Origin: Bradyrhizobium sp. 190 | GTDB taxonomy: Bacteria > Pseudomonadota > Alphaproteobacteria > Rhizobiales > Xanthobacteraceae | Reading direction: 5' to 3' | Assembly: GCF_023073415.1 (NCBI RefSeq) | Contig: NZ_JADPJL010000065.1 | Location: 248,001 to 312,000 of the forward strand | Length of the DNA stretch: 64,000 nt | Shown: positions 1 through 7,934 of the stretch, one piece after another | How the letters are laid out: each line of letters opens with the position of its first letter | How positions within the stretch are numbered: the first letter of the stretch is position 1 | The notes under the pieces: generated by a model | Databases searched by the model: none | Seen by the model: the letters and a program-made list of their open reading frames with translations, nothing else | What the model was told of the DNA's origin: nothing | Position numbers and translations under genes: made by a program

Positions 1-2
1 CG

Positions 3-389
3 ATCAACCGCAAGGGCGAGGTCGAGCCGCACCAGCGCGCCATCCTCTCCGACATCGAAGGCATCGTGCTGCTCGACGGAACCTGGAGCCAGGCCAAGGC
101 GCTGTGGTGGCGCAACGCGTGGATGCTGAAGTGCCAGCGGGTGGTCCTCGGACCCAAGCGGCCGTCACGCTACGGCAAGCTCCGCAAGGAGCCGCGCCGT
201 GACGGCCTCTCCACCATCGAGGCCGCTGCCCTGCTGCTGGCGGGGCTCGAAAAGCGGCCCGAGATTGCGGAGGCGCTCAACGCCAGCTTCGATCGAATGC
301 TGGCGCGGTATCGGGAAGTGCAAGCCGAGTTGCCCGAGCTCGCGCCCAAGCCGAAAAAGCGGGACTATCGTCGTCGCAAGCGAGCCTGA
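3..389 (+). CDS. DTW domain protein, 3' part (tRNA-uridine aminocarboxypropyltransferase family)
   Basis: This is the C-terminal 128 residues of a gene that starts before the window; the frame is open from base 3. It carries the DGTW signature (LLDGTWSQAK) that names the DTW family, followed by the usual conserved stretch (LGPKRPSRYGKLRKEP) and a Glu-rich helix. Characterised DTW proteins transfer the aminocarboxypropyl group of S-adenosylmethionine to a uridine of tRNA. The last dozen residues are a Lys/Arg tail, which may help RNA binding (inference). The missing N-terminus normally holds a Cys-rich metal site that cannot be checked here. Confidence 0.8.
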   Translation: MNRKGEVEPHQRAILSDIEGIVLLDGTWSQAKALWWRNAWMLKCQRVVLGPKRPSRYGKLRKEPRRDGLSTIEAAALLLAGLEKRPEIAEALNASFDRMLARYREVQAELPELAPKPKKRDYRRRKRA

Positions 390-595
390 CTTCCGATTTT
401 TCAATCAGAGGGTGTCAACGTGGTGCACGCATCTCGCTGCGTGTCCAATGTTGCACCGTTACCCGCGGGGTTCCAATGCATGCATCAGGGCATAGGTAAT
501 CCTAGTTTGCCCGGAAACGTCTGTGGACAATGGTGACACCGCTCTTGACGGTGATAAATTCCTCATCCTCCGCGTAACAATTTGGAGCTTAGTCG

Positions 596-1075
596 ATGAC
601 TTTAAGCACAGAAATTCTGACGCGTTCTCCCTTACTCAACGCTGATGAACTCGAAGGAGAGATCGGTGACATTATCCAGAGAACTCGGCGAGGGCCCGTC
701 ATCCGGGGACTGTCCGAGAGCCACGATCATCCGTTGCCGAGGGGCCCGATGCCCGATTACGTCGAGCACAAGGAAGGCGTCAATCAAGTCGGCAAGCTCT
801 CAGCCGAAGCCGTGGTCCGCGAATACGACGCGGCGGTGAAAGAGATTGAAGCACTCGGTGCCGAACTGGCCGAGGCCGCCAAGAAATGCGAGGCGATGGT
901 TGCCGGCGTTCACGCCATGGTGACCGAGATCAAGGAATTGGCGGCAAATTATCGCGAGGAAGGCAAGCGCTACTTCTTGCAGATCGAGGATTGTTCCCTG
1001 ATGACATCCGAAGTCCGCAGCGTCTGCGAGATGCTCAAAAAGAAAATTGCCGCGGGCAGTAGTCTCGCCGCCTGA
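596..1075 (+). CDS. hypothetical protein, predicted coiled coil
   Basis: A protein of 159 residues with high-GC third positions, so the frame looks coding. The first 65 residues are probably disordered and rich in Pro, Arg and His. Residues about 70-128 form an Ala/Glu/Lys-rich helix with heptad-like spacing that should be a coiled coil, followed by a second short helix with two cysteines. There is no signal peptide or membrane segment. I do not recognise a family. It stands alone after a gap of about 200 bases and is followed by an unrelated membrane protein gene. Confidence 0.6.
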   Translation: MTLSTEILTRSPLLNADELEGEIGDIIQRTRRGPVIRGLSESHDHPLPRGPMPDYVEHKEGVNQVGKLSAEAVVREYDAAVKEIEALGAELAEAAKKCEAMVAGVHAMVTEIKELAANYREEGKRYFLQIEDCSLMTSEVRSVCEMLKKKIAAGSSLAA

Positions 1076-1250
1076 TGTTCCGGCTATGGCCGGTTCTGCT
1101 GATGGCCGCGCCGTTCGTCGTCGCGGCCATCAGCTGGGTATTCTAGACGCACCGGGAAAGGCCGCGGTCCAGATAGCGCAAGCCGCGATGGTTGCTCCAT
1201 TCTTTCGCTCGCACTATGAGGGGTGCGTCGGATGCAGGCGGAGCAACGAG

Positions 1251-1931
1251 ATGGGATTGGTTGCGCATTTGCGCCTGTCGAAACAGGCTTTGATCGATCT
1301 GGTTTTCTTCTGCGGCGTTCCGATCGTGCTGGCGATGCTTTCGGCCATTCTCGGACCCTATATGGCCATCATGGGAGCTGCCGGCGCGACGGCCTATGTC
1401 CTCTCGCTCGCCATTGTCCCCTGGTGGCTGACCGGCCTGGTCACCCAATTGGTGAGCCAGAGGGGCGGGGGCAAACTGCCGCTTTGGCTGATTGCGGCTA
1501 TCGGTGCCATCGCCTCCGGCCCGTTCGTGTCGCTGTACGTGTATGTCGTCAATTCGATCGCAGGAGACATCTGGCCCGCTCTGGGCGGCTCACTGCCGGC
1601 TATGTTCAGCGCGGGACATATCAAATCCGCCGCCTTGTCCGAGGGGCGCGCCATCGTTCTCTGGATCGCCTTCGTTGTCATTTTCCATGAGACGCTGGGC
1701 TGGATGAGGTTTGCTCCGCCAACCAGGGAAGCGAGCCGCGAAGACCGCTTTCAACTGAACGGCGCTGAATGGACAGCAGAAGACGATGCCCTGCTGCGAT
1801 CGTTGATTGGAAGCGGCAAGCCGCCGAGGACCATCGCGCTCGAAATGAAGCGGACGGTCGGGGGCATTCGGGCAAGGACTGCCAAGCTGGGCCTTCGGAA
1901 CAACCGTCTCGGCAATACGTCCGCCGACTGA
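1251..1931 (+). CDS. membrane protein with C-terminal Myb/SANT-like helical domain
   Basis: A 226-residue product if the ATG at 1251 is used; the frame is open further upstream, but the upstream sequence reads as low-complexity Arg/Ala and overlaps the previous gene. Hydrophobic stretches near residues 15-37, 40-68, 80-100 and 135-155 predict about four membrane segments. The soluble C-terminus (about 170-215) has the pattern EWTAEDDALLRSL, then a helix and GGIRARTAKLGL, resembling the three-helix Myb/SANT fold of some bacterial DNA-binding proteins. This would make it a membrane-bound putative regulator. Function is unknown, and the domain call rests on pattern only. Confidence 0.6.
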   Translation: MGLVAHLRLSKQALIDLVFFCGVPIVLAMLSAILGPYMAIMGAAGATAYVLSLAIVPWWLTGLVTQLVSQRGGGKLPLWLIAAIGAIASGPFVSLYVYVVNSIAGDIWPALGGSLPAMFSAGHIKSAALSEGRAIVLWIAFVVIFHETLGWMRFAPPTREASREDRFQLNGAEWTAEDDALLRSLIGSGKPPRTIALEMKRTVGGIRARTAKLGLRNNRLGNTSAD

Positions 1932-2046
1932 AGTGCGGGGCCGGGCGGAAGATCTGGACTGTTTCAGTTTGCTAACCAGTGCGACGCAGGACCGGCGCTG
2001 CTTGGTTGCCTATCGGGGGCGGGGCGTATATGAGTGCGCCCGATGG

Positions 2047-2120
2047 GGCCACGTGGCGGAGTGGTTACGCAACGGTCTGCAAAACCGTGTACACCAGTTC
2101 AATTCTGGTCGTGGCCTCCA
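2047..2120 (+). tRNA. tRNA-Cys (GCA)
   Basis: 74 bases folding as a full cloverleaf. The acceptor stem GGCCACG (2047-2053) pairs with CGTGGCC (2110-2116), and CCA (2118-2120) is encoded. The anticodon stem ACGGT/ACCGT encloses loop CTGCAAA with anticodon GCA at 2079-2081. The T loop is TTCAATT. Confidence 0.97.
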
Positions 2121-2178
2121 TCCATACAATCAATGGCTTAGGCCGATTATATGACAGGCCGCAGTAAGCTATCCGCGG

Positions 2179-2358
2179 TCAGCAGGCGGCGTACCAGCCC
2201 TCGGGAAACGGAACCAGCGGCCAAGGGCCCCGGTTGTCGTTGGCAGCACGCGGCGACGGATAAGAGCGCTGGGTCTGGACCACGAAATTATCCTCCGGGG
2301 TTGGCGCAATGGCCGTCTGCACGGCTTCCAGCAGCAAATCGTATTCAACTTCGCTCAT
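2179..2358 (-). CDS. small hypothetical protein, 59 aa
   Basis: An open frame on the minus strand encoding 59 residues, starting MSEVEYDLLLEAVQTAIAPT and ending FPEGWYAAC. A GGAGAG ribosome-binding site lies just before the ATG. The first 18 residues look helical and acidic; the rest is Pro/Arg/Asn-rich with aromatic residues at the end. There is no signal peptide. It sits immediately downstream of, and opposite to, the tRNA-Cys gene. I do not know the family. Confidence 0.55.
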   Translation of the reverse strand: MSEVEYDLLLEAVQTAIAPTPEDNFVVQTQRSYPSPRAANDNRGPWPLVPFPEGWYAAC

Positions 2359-2458
2359 CGCGCTCTCCGGGTTCCAGAGGCGATGGTCGCAAAAGGATTT
2401 TGTTTCCAGATTGAGCGGATTGCTCGAATTTTAACGATTCGGCGACCGCGGCAAAGCT

Positions 2459-2510
2459 GGTTACTAAAGTGTTGAGTTCCCGCGCAGTTAGTAACCCCGC
2501 GCTCGCGGGG
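2459..2510. repeat. inverted repeat and adjacent hairpin, possible regulatory structure
   Basis: GGTTACTAA (2459-2467) is exactly repeated in inverted orientation as TTAGTAACC (2488-2496), spaced by 20 bases. It is directly followed by a GC hairpin CCCCGC/GCGGGG (2495-2510). It lies between the divergent small gene at 2179-2358 and the secreted protein gene at 2611, so it could be an operator or an RNA structure. No further support. Confidence 0.35.
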
Positions 2511-2610
2511 CGCCGTGTGAGAAAAATCACATTTTACAAAAATTAGTTCGCGTATTCGGCTGGATGACGCCCGCCTTGTCAAGGTGGGTATGATCCAGGG
2601 AGACGCGGTC

Positions 2611-2868
2611 ATGAAGGCAAGGTTTGCGCGAAGTGCGGCACTTCTCCGTCGTTCCCGCCGGGCTTCGACGCTCGGCTTTCTGCTCACACTGATGGCGAGC
2701 GGCACGGCCGGCGCTCAGCAAGGCACCCCCGAACAGCGCCGGGCCTGCACGCCCGACGTCTACCGCCTGTGCGCCGGCGAGATCCCGAACGCCCGAGCGA
2801 TTACCACATGCCTGCGCCGGCAGAAGGGGAGCCTGAGCCCGGCCTGCGCGGCGGTGTTCGGGCAGTAA
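2611..2868 (+). CDS. small secreted cysteine-containing protein
   Basis: 85 residues from the ATG at 2611, chosen because AGGGAG sits at a good distance upstream and because a normal signal peptide follows: Arg-rich n-region, hydrophobic core LGFLLTLMASGTAG, then AQQ as the likely cleavage region. The mature part is about 50 residues with four cysteines in the pattern CTPDVYRLCAGEIPNARAIT, then C and C. This points to two disulfides in a periplasmic or exported protein. Small Cys-pair proteins of this type are common hypotheticals in this group; the role is unknown. It converges on the tetR gene. Confidence 0.65.
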   Translation: MKARFARSAALLRRSRRASTLGFLLTLMASGTAGAQQGTPEQRRACTPDVYRLCAGEIPNARAITTCLRRQKGSLSPACAAVFGQ

Positions 2869-2883
2869 GAACCGACCGCTTCC

Positions 2884-3537
2884 TTACATCTCCAGCGCGG
2901 CCAGATTCTTCGGCAGCATCCGCTTGAACAGAGTGAGAATGCGGGCCGCTTCCTTCGCGTCCTGCGTGATCGCGTGGCGGACGGTCGCGGCGATCAGCGT
3001 CATGATCAGTTGGGAAAACGAGGCGAGGGCGGTGGTGGGCGCGTCGGGTGCGATACGCCGCAGCGCGTCGCCGAGCAGCCCGGCGAGATAGGCGCCGTCC
3101 TCCTCGTCGAGTTTTTGCAACGGCCGGTCGGCCTGCGTCGCTTGCCAGATGTCGCGCATGACCGGCACGTCCATGAACATCCGGTAGTAGCTGTCGGTAA
3201 TGCGACACAACGCCGGATGCAGATCCCGGGTCGTCTTGACCGCGGCGAGGTCGCGCCGGACGCAGTCGCGCCCAACCGCGTTGTAGCGTTCCGCCAGCGT
3301 GCCGATAATCGCGGTCTTGTCCGGAAAGTATTGGTAGAGCGAACCGAACGGCACGCCGCTGCGGTCGACGACGTCGCTCATGCGGAAGGCTTCGCTGCCT
3401 TTTTCAGCCATCAGCTCGGCCGCGCTGCTGAGAATTTTCTCGAACCGCTCGCGGCTGCGCTGCTGGGTCGGGACGAGTCGCGCCAGTCCCGAAGCGGCGG
3501 CTGCGGCGGTTTTCTGTCCGGCTTTTCCCCTCGGCAT
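2884..3537 (-). CDS. TetR family transcriptional regulator
   Basis: 217 residues from the ATG at 3537 (a GTG at 3549 is an alternative; AGAGGA precedes the ATG closely). The N-terminal helix-turn-helix is typical: RERFEKILSSAAELMAEKGS, then DVVDRSGVPFGSLYQYFPDK, in which the recognition helix is followed by the YQYFPDK signature. The remaining 140 residues are the all-helical ligand and dimerisation domain. It is divergent from the NmrA-DUF1772 pair, and the 101-base gap contains two matching palindromes, so it probably represses its own gene and that pair. The ligand is unknown. Confidence 0.9.
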   Translation of the reverse strand: MPRGKAGQKTAAAAASGLARLVPTQQRSRERFEKILSSAAELMAEKGSEAFRMSDVVDRSGVPFGSLYQYFPDKTAIIGTLAERYNAVGRDCVRRDLAAVKTTRDLHPALCRITDSYYRMFMDVPVMRDIWQATQADRPLQKLDEEDGAYLAGLLGDALRRIAPDAPTTALASFSQLIMTLIAATVRHAITQDAKEAARILTLFKRMLPKNLAALEM

Positions 3538-3571
3538 CGGTCCTCTCACATAAAAGCGACTTGACGTTACT

Positions 3572-3592
3572 AATACGAGAGTTTATCGGGTT
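3572..3592. promoter_or_regulatory. TetR operator candidate, imperfect half
   Basis: The 9-base half site AATACGAGA at 3572-3580 repeats exactly the left half of the perfect palindrome at 3598. After a 3-base spacer, TATCGGGTT (3584-3592) matches the expected inverted half at 6 of 9 positions. Its centre is 26 bases from the second site, between the divergent tetR and NmrA genes. Confidence 0.6.
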
Positions 3593-3597
3593 TAGCA

Positions 3598-3618
3598 AAT
3601 ACGAGATGTTCTCGTATT
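3598..3618. promoter_or_regulatory. TetR operator candidate, perfect palindrome
   Basis: AATACGAGA (3598-3606), spacer TGT, then TCTCGTATT (3610-3618): a perfect 9-3-9 inverted repeat 20 bases before the NmrA start codon. The geometry fits a TetR dimer site. The regulator at 2884-3537 is the obvious binder (inference). Confidence 0.7.
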
Positions 3619-3638
3619 GCACCCGAAGAGGATGATCC

Positions 3639-4460
3639 ATGTCAGAACTTCCGATCCTGATCATCGGCGGCGCGGGCAAGACCGGCGCGCGCGTCAACGC
3701 GCTGCTGAGGGCGAGCGGCGTCCCGACGCGGCCGGTGTCGCGTTCGACGCCCACGCCGTTCGACTGGACCCGTCCCGAGACATGGCCGTCCGCACTTGCC
3801 GGCGTCTCGATGGCCTACGTCACCTACCAGCCGGACCTTGCGGTCGAAGGCGCCAGCGATGCGATCGCCGAGGTGAGCCGGTTGGCGCGTGAGAACGGGC
3901 TCGAGCGCGTCGTATTGCTGTCGGGCCGCGGCGAGCCGGGTGCGCAACGGGCGGAGGCGGCGTTGCAGCAATCCGGCGTTCCCTGGACCATCGTGCGCGC
4001 AAGCTGGTTCGACCAGAATTTCTCCGAGGGCTATCTGCTCGACGGCGTGCTGGCCGGTGAGATCGCCTTGCCGGCCGGAGCCGTACCCGAACCGTTCATC
4101 GACGCCGATGACATCGCCGAGGTCGTCGTCGCCGCGCTGACGAACCGGCGCCATGTCGGCAAGCTCTATGAGGTGACGGGGCCGCGCGCGCTGACTTTTG
4201 CGCAGGCGGTGGCCGAGATCGGCCGCGCTGCGGGGCGGCCGATCCACTATCGGCAAATCGGTTCGGAAGAATTTGCCGACGGCATGCGGCCCCATGTGCC
4301 TGAGGAGTACATCGCGCTTCTGCTCGAGTTGTTCACCGTCGTGCTCGACGGGCGCAATTCCGATGTCGCGCACGGTGTCGAACAGGCGCTCGGCCGGCCC
4401 GCGCGGGACTTTGCCGATTACGCCCGCCGAACCGCTGCGACCGGTGTCTGGAGGGCATGA
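3639..4460 (+). CDS. NmrA-like NAD(P)-binding protein
   Basis: 273 residues. It opens with a Rossmann beta strand and glycine loop (PILIIGGAGKTG, residues about 5-16), then a pattern common in NmrA-like and atypical short-chain dehydrogenase proteins: VVLLSGRGEPGA, a WTIVRASWFDQNFSEG segment and a C-terminal helix bundle. These proteins bind NAD(P)H as redox sensors or act on quinone-like substrates; the substrate is not predictable. The stop overlaps the next start (ATGA), so the two genes are one operon under the TetR operator sites. Confidence 0.85.
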   Translation: MSELPILIIGGAGKTGARVNALLRASGVPTRPVSRSTPTPFDWTRPETWPSALAGVSMAYVTYQPDLAVEGASDAIAEVSRLARENGLERVVLLSGRGEPGAQRAEAALQQSGVPWTIVRASWFDQNFSEGYLLDGVLAGEIALPAGAVPEPFIDADDIAEVVVAALTNRRHVGKLYEVTGPRALTFAQAVAEIGRAAGRPIHYRQIGSEEFADGMRPHVPEEYIALLLELFTVVLDGRNSDVAHGVEQALGRPARDFADYARRTAATGVWRA

Positions 4461-4948
4461 TCATGCTGCAGATGTTGATTGTCGGCCTGCTTTGGTTTTC
4501 CGCTGTCGGATGCGGCCTGCTAGCCGGTCTCTATTTCGCGTTTTCGGCCTTCATCATGACGGCGCTTGGCCGCATCGGGCAGGCGGCGGGCATCGCGGCG
4601 ATGAATGCGATCAACGTTTCGATCGTGCAGTCGCTGTTCATGCCGATCTTCCTGGGAACGACGGCTGCGAGCGCAGCGCTGGCGGTGATCGGAGTTTTTC
4701 GATGGAGCGAGGCGGGCGCGACGGCGATGGTGGCGGGCGGCGTCCTCTATGTGCTCGGCATGTTCGTCGTCACCATGATCTTCAACGTGCCCCTGAATAA
4801 TGCGCTGGCCGCGGCCGATCCCGCAAGCCAGGAGGCCGCCTCGCTATGGGCGCGCTATCTGACGGACTGGACGGTGTGGAACCACGTGCGGACGGTTTCA
4901 TCCACGGTGGCCTGCGCGCTGTTTATTGCGGCGATTGCGGCAAGTTAG
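4457..4948 (+). CDS. DUF1772 (anthrone oxygenase-like) membrane protein
   Basis: 163 residues with four predicted membrane helices (about 8-35, 60-80, 90-112, 140-160). The sequence has the DUF1772 pattern: an N-terminal GLLAGLYFAFSAFIM segment, FNVPLNNALA between helices 3 and 4, and a conserved W..N/H near the last helix (WTVWNHVRT). A few family members are anthrone oxygenases; most are uncharacterised. The start overlaps the NmrA stop by four bases. A second ATG at 4463 is also possible. A hairpin terminator follows 22 bases after the stop. Confidence 0.85.
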   Translation: MIMLQMLIVGLLWFSAVGCGLLAGLYFAFSAFIMTALGRIGQAAGIAAMNAINVSIVQSLFMPIFLGTTAASAALAVIGVFRWSEAGATAMVAGGVLYVLGMFVVTMIFNVPLNNALAAADPASQEAASLWARYLTDWTVWNHVRTVSSTVACALFIAAIAAS

Positions 4949-4970
4949 GGCGCCAGAGATGCGACAAAAC

Positions 4971-5000
4971 AAAAGCCGCCCGAACCGGGGCGGCTTTTGC
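4971..5000. terminator. bidirectional Rho-independent terminator
   Basis: AAAAGCCGCCC (4971-4981) pairs with GGGCGGCTTTT (4988-4998), with a 6-base loop. A-run and T-run flank the stem, so it can end both the DUF1772 operon (plus) and the PEP-CTERM gene (minus). Confidence 0.85.
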
Positions 5001-5018
5001 GGGGGGCAGCGTGCGAGA

Positions 5019-5747
5019 TCAGGCAGCCGTAAGAGCTTTCCCACTCCGCTTGCGGCGATAGGCCATGAAGCCGACGCCGGCGAAGCCGAGGATCATCATC
5101 GCCCAGGTCGACGGTTCCGGTACGGGGGGGATTGCGGGTCCGACCTTGAAGTCTGCCACTATCTTGAGCGTCGACGTGCCACCCTCTGGGTTCGTCCATT
5201 TGCCGCTGTATTTGTCGTACCATCCATCGCCATATTCAACGAAGTGAATGTCTTTAACTGTAACGCCGTCGAGCGTGAATGGACCGAGGTTTTTGAGCAA
5301 TGACTGGCTGATGTTGAACACGTTGTCAGGCGACGGGTTGGTCGTCTGCTGGATGTTCAGGTCGAACACTTGAAAATCAGACGAGTTGCTCGGCTCAGTG
5401 AAGTTCAGCGTGAAAGTGTATTTGACGTTGAAGTTCTGGTCGGTGTTGTAGGTGGCGAGGTTCACCCAGGTGATCTTGCCGATGAGGTAGTCGTTCTTGT
5501 TGGTCGAGACATCGGTACCGATGATGTCCGTGATGGTCAGCGTGCTCGGCTTGTTGTTATTCGTCGCGCCAGACATTCTGAGCACGTTGCCGTCATCGCT
5601 AATGGAGCAGGCGGGGTTACCGCCGTTGCAATTCGCGACGTCGGAAAAATTGCCGTTGCCAGTGAAGCTCACGAGCGCTGCATTTGCCGGTGAATGCACG
5701 AGACCGGCGAGCAACCCTGCGGTTAGAATTTTAAATACCTTGCCCAT
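5019..5747 (-). CDS. PEP-CTERM sorting domain protein (choice-of-anchor type)
   Basis: 242 residues. An N-terminal signal peptide (MGKVFKILTAGLLAGLVHSP, cleaved near ANA-ALV) is followed by a beta-rich domain of about 185 residues with DYLIGKITWVNLAT and FTLNFTEPSNSSDFQV, which resembles the choice-of-anchor K class. The C-terminus is the tripartite PEP-CTERM signal: VPEPSTWAMM, a hydrophobic helix, then YRRKRS. Exosortases cleave such tags, and the proteins usually end in the outer envelope or matrix. No exosortase gene is in the window. The body is less GC-rich than its neighbours. A second gene at 17691 has the same tag. Confidence 0.9.
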   Translation of the reverse strand: MGKVFKILTAGLLAGLVHSPANAALVSFTGNGNFSDVANCNGGNPACSISDDGNVLRMSGATNNNKPSTLTITDIIGTDVSTNKNDYLIGKITWVNLATYNTDQNFNVKYTFTLNFTEPSNSSDFQVFDLNIQQTTNPSPDNVFNISQSLLKNLGPFTLDGVTVKDIHFVEYGDGWYDKYSGKWTNPEGGTSTLKIVADFKVGPAIPPVPEPSTWAMMILGFAGVGFMAYRRKRSGKALTAA

Positions 5748-5870
5748 GGCGGGACACCCCGGTTTATTAACGATTTATTATAATGGCACCCTTTCAGGTG
5801 CAATATACCCAGTCAAGGGAGTTTATTTAAATTCTCATAATTAAATATCAATCCCCCGGTTGTATGGTGA

Positions 5871-6308
5871 ATGATGTTCGCCTGGAAGGAAGCGGGTCCC
5901 GCTGAACGGGCGGCTTTTCAAAGTCCGATGGCCACGGGCCAGAACACCGGCCGGCGCCGTTTCGTGCGCGCAGGCGCGACAGCTTGCGAATTGCGGACGT
6001 CCAGCGGCTGCAGGGAGACGGTCGATGCTGGTCTGCGGGCTGCATCAGGAAAGATATTCGGCAAGGGCGTCCGTGACGTATTGCTCGAGGAGTACGCTCG
6101 CGCCGTGACCAGGCTAGACGACGTTATCGACGATCTCGTTGACGATCGTTTTCCGAAAGTTCCGCCCGATACTGTTCGGTATGGCGTCCGCCTCGCGCTC
6201 GCGGAGTTGGGAAAGGAAGGCACGCCCCGGCAAGAGCGGCTTGAGCGGAAATTCCGGCGGCTTGAACAATTGCGTGCCAAGCCTCCGATGGAGGATTGCG
6301 TTTTTTGA
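5871..6308 (+). CDS. hypothetical protein
   Basis: An open frame of 145 residues with a weak ribosome-binding region. The N-terminal half is Arg/Ala/Thr-rich. The C-terminal half, from about residue 65, looks like a folded helical domain (VLLEEYARAVTRLDDVIDDL, then RYGVRLALAELGKEG). No known family, no signal peptide or membrane helix. Third positions are only moderately GC-rich, so this could be a decayed or spurious gene. Confidence 0.4.
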   Translation: MMFAWKEAGPAERAAFQSPMATGQNTGRRRFVRAGATACELRTSSGCRETVDAGLRAASGKIFGKGVRDVLLEEYARAVTRLDDVIDDLVDDRFPKVPPDTVRYGVRLALAELGKEGTPRQERLERKFRRLEQLRAKPPMEDCVF

Positions 6309-6447
6309 AAGAGCTTGGTTCGCCTTGACAGGGGGCGGTTCCGAATTTTCCCGCCTTCGCGGTCCGAGCGGCGGCAGAAAATTTCCGCGTGTTTTTATAC
6401 CAAACGGTATGAAACCCGACGGCAACCCGGCACCAAACCTGCCGATC

Positions 6448-6633
6448 CTAATGGAACCTCTGCCAATCCAGAGCAACCGCCAACGCTTGCTGGTCGCATC
6501 CAGCGACATGCCGCCTAGCAAGCGCTGTCACCTCGGCCCGCCGAACCCGCATCCGAAGATCGTGAAGTTCAGCAATCAACTGGGTGATTTCCTCGACGCT
6601 TTGAAGCAAAGCCTGTTCACGACAACCACTCAT
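6448..6633 (-). CDS. small hypothetical protein, 61 aa
   Basis: 61 residues from the ATG at 6633, starting MSGCREQALLQSVEEITQLI and continuing as a Leu/Arg/Glu-rich amphipathic helix. It ends LAVALDWQRFH. The composition suggests a short coiled-coil or helical-hairpin protein. Upstream CAGGTAG is a weak ribosome-binding site. The frame is open further upstream, but that part is Arg/Cys-rich and unlike a protein. Function unknown. Confidence 0.4.
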   Translation of the reverse strand: MSGCREQALLQSVEEITQLIAELHDLRMRVRRAEVTALARRHVAGCDQQALAVALDWQRFH

Positions 6634-7042
6634 AAACGCTACCTGACAAAACCAGAAGTGCAATGCGCTACGAACACATGCACTAGGTATTTGAATTTTC
6701 CAACGCCGGAGGAATACGGTTCGACAAAAGGAGAATGCTGCAGGCCGCTGCGATAGCGGCCAGGCAAGGCCCACAAACGTCGAGGCCGAGCGGCCGATCA
6801 ATTAACTCGGGTGAGAGGCTTGCCCGCCAGGGCGGCCCGGTTCGCTTCCGGCGTTCAGCCGAGGCAATCGAGTTCGGCAATCCAGCTTTGCACGCCGATC
6901 ACGACCTTGAACGGCTCGGCAGGGACGTGAAATGGCGGCGCTGTTTCGGGTCAAGCATGGCGCGACGATAGCACCGATCGTTAGGAGGCACTGCCCTTGG
7001 CCATGCGCGCAATTAACGCTGACCCGGCGCTTGCGGCTGCGG
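6634..7042. other. 409-base gap without a convincing gene
   Basis: Several frames are open, but all have mixed third-position use and Arg/Ser/Pro-rich products. I see no RNA gene, terminator or repeat here. Confidence 0.5.
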
Positions 7043-7234
7043 TCAATGCGATCCGGCTGCGGAATTTTGCCTCAACTGGGCGGAGGTGCCGGCTGCCGGC
7101 TCTTCCAGGAACTCCGTCACCAGATGGCGGGCATAATCAAGGACCGTCAAAGCCTCGGCAGTATTGTCGGGTAGCTGTGAGACAATCACGATCGCCTGCC
7201 GCCGCAGATGGCTGTGTTCTTGCGAATTTGGCAT
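7043..7234 (-). CDS. small hypothetical protein, 63 aa
   Basis: 63 residues from the ATG at 7234, preceded by GGGAG. The sequence MPNSQEHSHLRRQAIVIVSQ, then LPDNTAEALTVLDYARHLVT, is a plausible folded helical core (two helices separated by LPDN). The last 15 residues are likely disordered. The frame extends upstream without a convincing start. I do not recognise a family. It lies in the sparse 6-8 kb region among other small genes. Confidence 0.5.
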   Translation of the reverse strand: MPNSQEHSHLRRQAIVIVSQLPDNTAEALTVLDYARHLVTEFLEEPAAGTSAQLRQNSAAGSH

Positions 7235-7563
7235 TCCCCAAACTCCCTCCCAGCGGCCCCAGCGCCCCATCGTCGGCCGCCGCCTAGGCAGATTGACGTC
7301 GAAATGCTGGGGAAGATTGGGCGGTACGCGGGCGGAAATAAGCACAGGTGACGCTGCTGGACAGGCTGTCTTTTTAGCTGGTGAACAGTACCTCCTGGCG
7401 CAGCCGTTTTGTCTTGCCGGTGATCGCCCGCGCGCGGGCGCTGTGGCGCGAAAACACAAATCATTGGCGCGCGATCACAAGCCTCAATCCGATGGGTCGG
7501 GTAACACACCAACGCCGCCGAGGCGCGCGTAGCCATTGCAACACCATCTGGCCGACCCGGACT
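7235..7563. other. 329-base gap without a convincing gene
   Basis: Open frames on both strands here give Arg/Pro-rich products with no start signal. I see nothing else of note. Confidence 0.5.
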
Positions 7564-7653
7564 ATGACCCGAGACGACGCGCTTATCTGGCTTTCGCTTG
7601 CCGGGTTGTTCGCTTCCTACTGTACGGCGATCTCGGTGTCATTTCCGCTTTGA
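7564..7653 (+). CDS. micro-membrane protein, 29 aa, first of a tandem pair
   Basis: A 29-residue open frame beginning MTRDDALIWLSLAGL and ending SVSFPL: a short charged N-terminus and one membrane-length hydrophobic helix. Its main support is the neighbour at 7681, whose product begins MDRDDALFWLSL, so nine of the first twelve residues are conserved and in register. Ribosome-binding sites are weak for both. A strong terminator lies downstream at 7935. Probably a single-pass inner-membrane micropeptide; role unknown. Confidence 0.5.
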   Translation: MTRDDALIWLSLAGLFASYCTAISVSFPL

Positions 7654-7680
7654 AACCAGCATCAACTAGCAGCACCGACG

Positions 7681-7773
7681 ATGGACCGCGACGACGCACT
7701 TTTTTGGCTTTCGCTCTTTTGGTTTGTTGCCCTCTGCGGTTTGGCGATTTGGGAGCTGCTATCCGCTCGATAG
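7681..7773 (+). CDS. micro-membrane protein, 30 aa, second of a tandem pair
   Basis: A 30-residue open frame: MDRDDALFWLSL followed by FWFVALCGLAIWELLSAR, a Trp/Phe/Leu-rich single membrane helix with a basic end. It starts 27 bases after the stop of the related 29-residue frame at 7564 and shares the (M)xRDDALxWLSL start. The two look like a local duplication. The charged head with two Asp and one Arg would face the cytoplasm if the positive-inside rule applies at the C-terminal Arg (uncertain). Confidence 0.55.
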   Translation: MDRDDALFWLSLFWFVALCGLAIWELLSAR

Positions 7774-7934
7774 CTGGCAGTAGCGACGGCCAGCAATGGT
7801 GGCCGCAGTCGCCGAGGTCAGGATGCGAGGTTTTCGCGAGGCGCTGCGAGCCGGCAGCCGATAGCGTCCCGATTTTTAGGAACATCCTAAATCCGCTGTA
7901 AGACGGTAATGATCTCTTAACGCCTACGGCAAGT

